Shown here: in pieces, positions 1-5,516 of the stretch | Layout: every line of letters begins with the position of its first letter | Numbering within the stretch: the first letter of the stretch is position 1 | NCBI GenBank assembly: GCA_029250385.1 | Contig: JAQXFJ010000161.1 | Location: forward strand, 1 to 5,524 | Length of the DNA: 5,524 nt | Source of the DNA: Candidatus Poseidoniaceae archaeon | GTDB lineage: Archaea > Thermoplasmatota > Poseidoniia > Poseidoniales > Poseidoniaceae | Reading direction: 5' to 3' | The notes under the pieces: model-generated | Told to the model about the DNA's origin: nothing | Databases searched by the model: none | What the model saw: the letters and a program-made list of their open reading frames with translations, nothing else | Program-made: the position numbers and the translations under genes

Positions 1-10
1 CTATTCGGCT

Positions 11-757
11 TTATTGAGTAATGAGTGAATTCCAACCATAAGGCAAATCTCGGTCGTCGATGAAAATCACATTGACTCCCAAACCAGTCTTGTGAAAGGC
101 GATTAATTGAACCTCATGGATCATATGTCCACTAGGAGTCATGCCAATTACTGGTAGTTGAGTGCCACCAAACAATCGACGCTTAGCTTGCTGTTTATCT
201 TCTAATACTGCCTCTTTACCAAGAATGCGTCTTTTGCCTTCAACATCATCAAACCAAGGTAGTGGTCCTGACGGTGAGAATCTTAAGCCCAGGATTAAGT
301 CGATACCCGAGGTTTCTTGCGATGCATCAGCATCAGCACCGCTTGGTATCGCTGGAGCATTTGGGTGAGTGTGCAGCCAATGGGTAAATCGACCGGCTCT
401 TGCACCTCTGGATGGAGCAAAAATATCATCGGTCCAATCCTCAGGCAAATGATGTACTGAGTATGAATCTCCACGATTAACAATATGTGCTTCACTTATC
501 ACAAAACCCTGTCCTTGAAACAACCCTTCGACTTGTTGCTTGCTGAGAAATAAATTTTCTATATCGTTGCTTGGGTTTCTATTGCCATCAATATCTAACC
601 CGACTAAGATTTCATCGGGTAGGGCTTGTAATGCCCACCAAACTAAATCTTGGAATAGTTTTCCAGGCATATATACTTGAGCAGCATAAGAGTCTCTAGC
701 CTCAAACGAATCATGATTATATGAGGTCATGATTTCCTCTAGCCATTCTTCAACCAT
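11..757 (-). CDS. JAMM/MPN+ (Mov34/MPN/PAD-1) family putative metalloprotease
   Basis: The 248-residue product carries a complete JAMM zinc signature. His129-Thr-His131 is followed after seven residues by Ser139 and then Asp142, which matches HxHx7SxxD exactly. The expected upstream catalytic glutamate is best assigned to Glu49 in PDEILVGLDIDG, the usual 'P-E-x-x-G-x-x-x-G' opening of the MPN fold. Family knowledge: JAMM enzymes are zinc isopeptidases. Archaeal members such as HvJAMM1 remove ubiquitin-like SAMP modifiers from proteins, and others cleave peptides or act in sulfur-carrier pathways. This protein is longer than the roughly 120-150 residue stand-alone archaeal JAMMs, with about 25 residues before the domain and about 80 residues between Glu49 and His129. 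I see no signal peptide or membrane helix, so it is probably cytoplasmic. The start is uncertain: Met1 (757) lies 26 bp from a TATA-like box and could be leaderless, while Met10 (728-730) follows an SD-like AGAGGA. The family call is firm; the substrate is unknown. Confidence 0.85.
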   Translation of the reverse strand: MVEEWLEEIMTSYNHDSFEARDSYAAQVYMPGKLFQDLVWWALQALPDEILVGLDIDGNRNPSNDIENLFLSKQQVEGLFQGQGFVISEAHIVNRGDSYSVHHLPEDWTDDIFAPSRGARAGRFTHWLHTHPNAPAIPSGADADASQETSGIDLILGLRFSPSGPLPWFDDVEGKRRILGKEAVLEDKQQAKRRLFGGTQLPVIGMTPSGHMIHEVQLIAFHKTGLGVNVIFIDDRDLPYGWNSLITQ

Positions 758-779
758 GCTATCATGTAGGGCTAGAATG

Positions 780-787
780 GTTTTATT
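780..787 (-). promoter_or_regulatory. Putative TATA-like box for the JAMM gene
   Basis: Read on the minus strand this is AATAAAAC, an AT-rich element centred about 26 bp upstream of the ATG at 757. That is the spacing expected between an archaeal TATA box and its transcription start. If real, it would give a leaderless or nearly leaderless mRNA starting at Met1, or a leader of about 27 nt if translation starts at Met10. The sequence is short and AT-rich, so chance is possible. Confidence 0.4.
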
Positions 788-813
788 GATGAAAAGTATC
801 CTTAATTGTGACG

Positions 814-827
814 ATTAAATTGATAAT
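814..827 (+). promoter_or_regulatory. Putative TATA-like region for the acidic-protein gene
   Basis: The AT-rich stretch ATTAAATTGATAAT lies 22-35 bp upstream of the ATG at 849, which covers the position expected for an archaeal TATA box. TTAAATTG (815-822) is the best core I can pick. No convincing SD site lies between it and the ATG, so a short-leader or leaderless transcript is likely. Both divergent promoters must fit within 758-848. A small GGTT-TAAC-AACC inverted repeat (833-844) sits between this element and the start codon; its role, if any, is unknown. Confidence 0.4.
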
Positions 828-848
828 GGATGGGTTTAACAACCGGTC

Positions 849-1550
849 ATGGCGAAGAAGAAGGGTCGTATGGGGAAGATTTTCGGTGCTCTGGCCGGAA
901 GTCCTTACGAACGCCTTCTAAAGCAAGTTGATAAATTGGTTGAAGCCAGCGTTAATGACCGAATGCTAGCCAAAAATTTAGAAAAATTAGTCAGCATAAC
1001 TGCTGAGAACTATGACGAAGAAAAAATCGACGAAGAAGAGCATGACTTAATCATTGAAGCGATTGAGGAAGCAGACCCAGAAGGCAGAACATTCCCTAAA
1101 ATGGATGAGGCTGATGACCCTTTTTACATGGGAGATGCTCCTGATGCTCCAGTACTCAAAGGCCAAAAACGTCAAACTTTAGATGATTTAATGAAGGCCA
1201 AAGGGAATGAATTTACCGGCAGATTTGGGAGAGATGAGTTTGAGGATTACAAAAGTAAAATGGCTCAAGAGTTCTTGAAAGAATCAGACGATGCAATCAA
1301 GAAAGGCGATCACGTGGCAAATATTGGCGTAGTTAACAGAGTATTTGCTGATGCAGATGAAGAAATTTATCGAGTCAAACAGGAAATCACTGAAGAAACT
1401 GGCATGATAGATCCAAGTACTGAAGAAGAAAGTGATTATCCAGACGGTTATTCTGTCGATGAAGACGGTACTGAATGGTTTGAAGATGAAGATGGTTATT
1501 GGTGGTATAGGATGGAAGGCGATGAAGATTGGCAACCATACGAAGAATGA
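849..1550 (+). CDS. Acidic soluble protein of unknown function with aromatic-acidic repeat tail
   Basis: I do not recognise a named family for this 233-residue product. It has a short basic N-terminus (MAKKKGRMGKIFG), then a predicted helical, charged region at about residues 18-78. The part around residues 43-75 (YDEEKIDEEEHDLI) loosely recalls SHOCT-type short helical motifs, but this is weak. A linker rich in Asp and Pro (79-108) precedes a second helical region (108-185). The last 42 residues hold 19 Asp/Glu and 10 aromatic residues, arranged as three diverging units: DEDGTEW (204-210), DEDGYWW (213-219) and DEDW (225-228). There is no signal peptide or membrane helix, so it is probably cytoplasmic. 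I associate similar WWYR-containing acidic tails with Marine Group II proteins, but that is recollection. The ATG at 849 is the only upstream ATG in this frame after the AT-rich promoter region. It diverges from the JAMM gene and is followed by a separate promoter for the transporter. Confidence 0.8.
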   Translation: MAKKKGRMGKIFGALAGSPYERLLKQVDKLVEASVNDRMLAKNLEKLVSITAENYDEEKIDEEEHDLIIEAIEEADPEGRTFPKMDEADDPFYMGDAPDAPVLKGQKRQTLDDLMKAKGNEFTGRFGRDEFEDYKSKMAQEFLKESDDAIKKGDHVANIGVVNRVFADADEEIYRVKQEITEETGMIDPSTEEESDYPDGYSVDEDGTEWFEDEDGYWWYRMEGDEDWQPYEE

Positions 1551-1613
1551 TTTCTCGTCGGTAAAGTAATCGTCTTGAATTGATTATAATCACTCACGGG
1601 TAATACCACATCA

Positions 1614-1621
1614 CTATAAAC
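1614..1621 (+). promoter_or_regulatory. Putative TATA box for the transporter operon
   Basis: CTATAAAC is centred 25-26 bp upstream of the ATG at 1643, the canonical distance from an archaeal TATA box to the transcription start. The sequence just before the ATG (GACTTGGGATT) has no good SD motif. Together these suggest a leaderless mRNA beginning at or next to the start codon. This is the best-placed promoter element in the window. A second AT-rich stretch (GATTATAATCA, 1582-1592) lies farther upstream and could be an alternative or a regulator site. Confidence 0.5.
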
Positions 1622-1642
1622 AAAACTTCGAGACTTGGGATT

Positions 1643-4414
1643 ATGCGAAATCCTTTCTTTGCTCTGACAGAAAAAAGTGTTGACAAACCACGCACAGTTT
1701 TGGCTTGTCTATTTGCAGTAATTATTTTATTGTCCTCTGGGGCAATGCATCTGAAGTTCGATAATAGCGAGGATGGATTTTTCCCCGATAATGAAACGGT
1801 TTCATTGCTAAATGATATTGAAGATGAATATCAGGCCTCTGTTGATTTTGTTCGAATTATTAATGAGGTAGAGCAAGGAGATTTACTAGTTCAAGATACG
1901 TGGACTCAACTGGCATATATTGAAGCACAATTACTGCTGGATGAGAACTTTCAACCATACCAATATCCGTTATTTGGTACTCAACCAAATGCTGGAATGG
2001 CTAGTTCGGTGATCCAATGGCACACACTACAAGATTCATTACAATCAGCAAATTGGCGCAGTGGGTTGTCTAATTCTATTGAGCAAATCAGGCAATCAAA
2101 TTCCTCTACCTTAACAGCCTCATTAGATTCACTAAATGCCGCCTCCTCAGCAATACCTGACTTTCAACCAGTTACACCTGAACGTCTAACTGAATGGAAT
2201 TTTTCGAGTCCAGAATCCTGGTTGGCTAGAATTGATTCTAGCGCCGACTTATCAGATGAATTAGACGGATTAATTGGTCAGTTAGCATCGTTGATGCAGG
2301 AGAATAAATCTCAGCAAGAACTTGGATTAATTGCGGCAAATTCAGGACCCATTTTCGGTCAATTAAACATGATGAAAGGTTTGCAGGATATCGACTTTAG
2401 AGAAGCGATACTATCCAATATTCCAGTTGACGAACGAAACGACCCGTGGAATATGTCTGGTCCAGTGATCACTACCTTGGTGATAAGCAACGACCCAGAG
2501 GTTCACGGAAAGGCTGCTACAGATTTTGATTCTACGCAAAATGATATTACCAAATGGTCTGAATCTTTGGTCGAAAAAATTCAACAAGATACTGGTGATG
2601 ACGAGATCAGAAGTTTTTCCTTTGCCCAATTTGGCGTTGGTTCAACTGAGACATTGGGCAAAGAGATTGGCATACTTACCAGTTCAGCTTTCTTTTTACT
2701 AGCGTTGATTCTTTGGTTCAATTTCCGTAGTAAGCGAGAGACTGCATATGTTATGGTGTTGACGATCTTTGCGATAGCTGCAACTTACGGTCTTTCTGGT
2801 TGGCTGGAATTCTTCGGAATCAACATGATATTCAATGCGGCGATGAACTCAATCCCAGTGTTATTATTAGCCATTGGGGTCGACTATGGTTTACACGTAG
2901 TGTTGAGGATACGGGAGGAATTGAAGAATTCTCCAGAGGGTGCATCGGCTGAAACCATGAGGGACTTCTCAATCGAAGCTAGAAAACTAGCAATTCGTAG
3001 AGGAACAATTTTCACCTCAATCGCCTTACTGATTGCAATATTTACCGATGTAGTCGGATTCCTTTCATTTAGATTTTCAGCACTTACTTTCCTGCAAGTA
3101 TTTGGGACGGTAATTGCTATTGGGCTATTCTTCATTTATCTGTTGAGTATTTCAGCACTACCAGCATTGATGACTTTGATACCGCCTAAACGGTTGCCAC
3201 TAGACAAGGCAAGTAAAGTTGAAGTTGGGCCGGTAGCAAGAGGCCTAGGTCGTCTATCAATGCAACCAATGAAGGTAGGAATTATTGCGGTACTACTACT
3301 CGTTCCAATGTATGTCGGTTTCCAACAACTAGAAGTTGGATTTGAGCAAAGAGATCAATTTGACCAAAGTATACCAGTGGTTGCTGATTTTATCCTGTTG
3401 TCGGATGATTTCCAAAGTAGTCGCTCACCGCTATACATTGTCTATGAGGGTGATGTTTTGAGTGAGGTTGGTTGGGAGTCCTGGAATTTGACGATGTCAG
3501 CATTGACTGCTAGTCCCGACATCACGGGTGTGCCAAACGGCCTTTGGGATTTGGTTGAAGAGTCTAGACCTCAATATGCTACGCTAGATGAAATTATGAT
3601 TTCAATTGAAGTTGGTGAAAGTAATGGTTGGAGCGACCTTTCTAATTGGTTATTGACCAATGATACCGGCAGACAATTATCCAGTGCTTTATTACATTCA
3701 AACGGACAACAAACACTGATTTCCTTCCAAGCTAATACTTTGGATTGGCAAGCCACAGTTGATCTTAATGATAGAATCGAGGAGTTATTGGCGCAAGTTG
3801 AAGGAGAAATGCTTGATGATGGCACCTTGAAAGTCAGCGGTCGAAGTTTGATTAATGCTCAAACAACATCGGATGTCGCTGCATCATCAATCCAATCAAC
3901 GGCTATTGTCGCAATTGTAATCTTAGTAATGTTAGTCTCAATTCATTCAGTACGTCAAAAGAATATCGGTCAAGGCTTCGCTAGAGGAATAGTTTCGTGG
4001 ATACCTTTGATGATGGTAGTCTGTTGGGTATATGGCATAATGGGCTTTACCGGATACAACATTAATCCTCAGACTGTAACTATTGGGGCCTTATCGCTAG
4101 GTTTAGGCGTTGATTATGCTGTTCACTTTACGACCAGATTAGAAGAAGAAGTCGAGCACAACCCAAGCGGAACCCAACAACAATGGGTGGAAAAAGCCTC
4201 AGCAACTACCGGAAGAGCAATGTTTGGTGCTGCACTTACCACGGCTGGTGGATTTGCCGTGCTGAATTTATCGGCTCTATTGCCACTAAAGCTATTTGGC
4301 CAAGCATTCGTTGTTGCCATTACCTTGGCACTACTATCCAGCCTAATCCTACTTCCAGCGTTTTACAGCAAATTCTTACAGTATGATGCCAAAAAGTATC
4401 TTGAGGAGGAATGA
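1643..4414 (+). CDS. RND superfamily transporter, MMPL/HAE3-like, 12 predicted membrane helices
   Basis: The 923-residue product shows the duplicated RND layout. One helix (about 17-35) is followed by a large extracytoplasmic loop (about 38-341) and a five-helix bundle (about 343-512). The pattern then repeats with a helix (543-560), a second loop (about 566-750) and five more helices (752-908). Each half has the hallmark fourth-helix motif, IGVDYGLH with Asp414 and LGVDYAVH with Asp824; these aspartates are the expected proton-relay residues. Proline-capped bundle ends (LPALMTLIPP, LLPAFYS) also fit MMPL/SSD-type proteins. Family knowledge: such proteins export lipids, hopanoids or other hydrophobic molecules using the proton or sodium gradient; the substrate here cannot be read from sequence. 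The first loop is about 300 residues against about 185 in the second, with a Ser/Gln/Leu-rich, probably helical stretch at about 85-250. The start has no SD but a TATA-like box at -26. The gene ends with an SD serving the ABA4-like gene, so the two form an operon. Confidence 0.92.
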   Translation: MRNPFFALTEKSVDKPRTVLACLFAVIILLSSGAMHLKFDNSEDGFFPDNETVSLLNDIEDEYQASVDFVRIINEVEQGDLLVQDTWTQLAYIEAQLLLDENFQPYQYPLFGTQPNAGMASSVIQWHTLQDSLQSANWRSGLSNSIEQIRQSNSSTLTASLDSLNAASSAIPDFQPVTPERLTEWNFSSPESWLARIDSSADLSDELDGLIGQLASLMQENKSQQELGLIAANSGPIFGQLNMMKGLQDIDFREAILSNIPVDERNDPWNMSGPVITTLVISNDPEVHGKAATDFDSTQNDITKWSESLVEKIQQDTGDDEIRSFSFAQFGVGSTETLGKEIGILTSSAFFLLALILWFNFRSKRETAYVMVLTIFAIAATYGLSGWLEFFGINMIFNAAMNSIPVLLLAIGVDYGLHVVLRIREELKNSPEGASAETMRDFSIEARKLAIRRGTIFTSIALLIAIFTDVVGFLSFRFSALTFLQVFGTVIAIGLFFIYLLSISALPALMTLIPPKRLPLDKASKVEVGPVARGLGRLSMQPMKVGIIAVLLLVPMYVGFQQLEVGFEQRDQFDQSIPVVADFILLSDDFQSSRSPLYIVYEGDVLSEVGWESWNLTMSALTASPDITGVPNGLWDLVEESRPQYATLDEIMISIEVGESNGWSDLSNWLLTNDTGRQLSSALLHSNGQQTLISFQANTLDWQATVDLNDRIEELLAQVEGEMLDDGTLKVSGRSLINAQTTSDVAASSIQSTAIVAIVILVMLVSIHSVRQKNIGQGFARGIVSWIPLMMVVCWVYGIMGFTGYNINPQTVTIGALSLGLGVDYAVHFTTRLEEEVEHNPSGTQQQWVEKASATTGRAMFGAALTTAGGFAVLNLSALLPLKLFGQAFVVAITLALLSSLILLPAFYSKFLQYDAKKYLEEE
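4404..4409 (+). promoter_or_regulatory. Strong Shine-Dalgarno site that decides the ABA4-like start
   Basis: AGGAGG lies inside the last codons of the transporter gene. It is 7 nt before the ATG at 4417, which is optimal spacing, but only 1 nt before the ATG at 4411. The second ATG is therefore the more likely start, although 4411 gives the familiar ATGA stop-start overlap. A strong SD here, with none before the transporter, fits archaea in which first genes are leaderless and internal genes use SD sites. Confidence 0.75.
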
Positions 4415-4416
4415 AT

Positions 4417-4869
4417 ATGGCAATAGAGCATGTGATGTTTTGGATATCTTCAATTTATATTATCCCAATTTGGGGTCTTATGTGGTTTGCTCCACGTCAC
4501 CATATTACCAAAAAAATAGTTGGTGACCTTCGAATTGCCGTATTGCCATTGTGCATTCCCTATGCGATACTTGCCATCCCTAGTCTACCGGACATCTTCA
4601 TTACTCTAGGTGCAGAAATGCCGACACCTGAAATAATTATAGAATTCTTTTCAGATGACAAAGTTATCATTGTTGGATGGCTTCATTTCCTAGCTTTAGA
4701 CATTCTTGCAGGGCGTTATATTTGGCTTAGAATGCTGGCTTGCAACCGACCAATCTATGTTTCAACGCCAACTTTAGTACTTGGCATGATGGTCGCACCG
4801 TTAGGCTTCCTAATTGGCATATTGGCAACGTGGGAATACCAAGAACCAGCCGTTCCTGTAATTGAATAA
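4417..4869 (+). CDS. ABA4-like family (DUF4281) integral membrane protein
   Basis: The 150-residue product (152 if started at 4411) has four predicted membrane helices. Counted from 4411 they lie at about residues 6-26, 40-58, 84-106 and 119-140. The third and fourth carry the family signature: GWLHFLALDILAGRYIW (89-105), with Trp/His, Asp97 and Gly101-Arg102, then VLGMMVAPLGFLIGIL (123-138), matching the usual 'D-x-x-x-G-R ... G-P-x-G' pattern with Ala-Pro in place of Gly-Pro. Family knowledge: plant ABA4 is needed for neoxanthin formation from violaxanthin, while prokaryotic members are mostly uncharacterised. The start at 4417 is chosen because AGGAGG is 7 nt upstream. It begins 2 bp after the transporter stop, so co-transcription and translational coupling are very likely. 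I infer a membrane role linked to the transporter's substrate, possibly a carotenoid or other isoprenoid. I recognise the family by motif and topology only, and the enzymatic role is unproven. Confidence 0.72.
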   Translation: MAIEHVMFWISSIYIIPIWGLMWFAPRHHITKKIVGDLRIAVLPLCIPYAILAIPSLPDIFITLGAEMPTPEIIIEFFSDDKVIIVGWLHFLALDILAGRYIWLRMLACNRPIYVSTPTLVLGMMVAPLGFLIGILATWEYQEPAVPVIE

Positions 4870-4882
4870 TGTTCTAATCACG

Positions 4883-4895
4883 ATTTAGATAAAAT
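4883..4895 (+). promoter_or_regulatory. Possible weak TATA-like element before the small membrane protein gene
   Basis: ATTTAGATAAAAT is the only strongly AT-rich stretch in the 38 bp gap. Centred near 4889, it would place a transcription start near 4915. That would suit a start at the in-frame ATG 4923 with a short leader, but not the ATG at 4908. It may instead be ordinary AT-rich spacer within an operon. Confidence 0.2.
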
Positions 4896-4907
4896 CCTGT
4901 CAATGTG

Positions 4908-5165
4908 ATGTTTGGTGTTGTTATGGTATTACTGAATATTTGGTCTGTTGGTCATTTCCTACAGTGGGCGGCTGTCGGCCGCTTTTTACTAAATAATTGG
5001 TACATTTTCTTGGCACTCTCAGTTGGCTGGGAATGTTTAGAATTAGTCTTGCCCTATGAGTTTGCTCAAGAACCATGGGATAACAAAATATCGGATATAG
5101 TGGTAAATTGTCTTGGCTTCTATCTAGGTGCCTCGATTAGACAAAACCAGTCAACAGAAGATTAA
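4908..5165 (+). CDS. Small membrane protein with VanZ/YjdF-like conserved pattern
   Basis: The 85-residue product (86 if the adjacent GTG at 4905 is used) has about three hydrophobic segments, at about residues 2-14, 31-49 and 64-78 counting from 4905. Polar residues sit in or next to them: His17, Trp42-Glu43, Glu46, Glu52, Asp64, Asn68 and Gly71. The arrangement 'W-E ... K-x-x-D-I-V-x-N-x-x-G-F-x-x-G' resembles the end of VanZ-like and YjdF/DUF2238-like membrane proteins, which have Glu in one helix and D-x-x-x-N-x-x-G in the last. It is shorter than those families, so I treat this as resemblance rather than membership. The start is uncertain: GTG 4905, ATG 4908 and ATG 4923 are all in frame, none has an SD site, and a stop at 4890-4892 excludes anything earlier. 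It follows the ABA4-like gene by 38 bp on the same strand and probably belongs to the same unit. Its stop abuts the stop of the convergent gene. Confidence 0.7.
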   Translation: MFGVVMVLLNIWSVGHFLQWAAVGRFLLNNWYIFLALSVGWECLELVLPYEFAQEPWDNKISDIVVNCLGFYLGASIRQNQSTED

Positions 5166-5504
5166 TCAAAATGGATTCTTTGGTTCCTCTTGATTCCAAA
5201 AGCCTTCTTGTTGAGGCTGTTGCATGGTAGTTTGCGGTTGTACAGGGACGTCAGCATAGGACTTCTGATACACCGGCTGAGTCGCCGAGGTTTGATTCAC
5301 TTGCATTGTGTTACCAGGCATTGATCCATTTTGGACGATGATAGTTTTTTGATTGTTATTAACTAGTAAACCGAGAATCAAGCCAAAGGTTGTGATTACT
5401 CCACCACAACAGAGCAACATTACTCCAGCAGCACCTTGGAAGAGACCGCCGATACCTTCACCAAGACTCTCTAATGCTTGGTCTATTATTTCATCATCGT
5501 TCAT
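5166..5504 (-). CDS. Small single-helix membrane protein with Gln/Pro-rich tail, unknown function
   Basis: I do not recognise a family for this 112-residue product. An acidic N-terminus (MNDDEIIDQALESLGEG) leads through a glycine-rich stretch into one strongly hydrophobic segment (about 24-48), which includes Cys32-Cys33. After NNNQK comes a low-complexity tail, with 11 Gln between residues 68 and 105 plus many Pro, Thr and Asn, ending in GFWNQEEPKNPF. The composition suggests a membrane-anchored protein with a disordered tail; which side of the membrane the tail is on is not clear. The Cys pair is in mid-helix and not in a convincing lipobox. The ATG at 5504 has GGAG 8 nt upstream, which supports this start. 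It converges on the plus-strand operon and shares no promoter with it. A gene farther upstream, outside the window, may overlap its start by ATGA. Confidence 0.7.
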   Translation of the reverse strand: MNDDEIIDQALESLGEGIGGLFQGAAGVMLLCCGGVITTFGLILGLLVNNNQKTIIVQNGSMPGNTMQVNQTSATQPVYQKSYADVPVQPQTTMQQPQQEGFWNQEEPKNPF

Positions 5505-5512
5505 AACCCAAA

Positions 5513-5516
5513 CTCC
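5513..5516 (-). promoter_or_regulatory. Shine-Dalgarno-like site for the Gln/Pro-rich membrane protein
   Basis: On the minus strand GGAG lies 8 nt before the ATG at 5504. By the window's own pattern (SD sites for internal genes, none for first genes), this hints that the gene is not the first in its transcript. The reading frame that would end in TGA at 5501-5503, overlapping this ATG, is open to the window edge, but only seven codons including the stop are visible. Confidence 0.45.

Noticed and set aside
1..10. Remnant of a further gene at the left edge
   Set aside because: Ten bases after the JAMM stop are too few to support any call.
162..495. Short open frames overlapping the JAMM gene on both strands
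   Set aside because: They lie in other frames of a gene with a complete catalytic motif and show no recognisable domain or start signal.
1284..1593. Minus-strand open frames opposite the acidic protein, rich in Phe and Ile
   Set aside because: The composition is the antisense of Glu/Asp/Lys-rich codons; there is no promoter or SD and no plausible protein.
1551..1642. Terminator or small RNA in the gap before the transporter gene
   Set aside because: I see a TATA-like box but no stable hairpin, long T-run or RNA-like conserved structure.
4183..4386. Plus-strand frame of 67 codons inside the transporter gene
   Set aside because: It is out of frame with the conserved last transporter helices and has no independent start signal.
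5178..5202. Possible CTTTGG / CCAAAAG hairpin just after the small membrane protein stop
   Set aside because: The stem is only about 5 bp with a long loop and no following T-run, and it lies within the convergent coding region, so I do not call a terminator.
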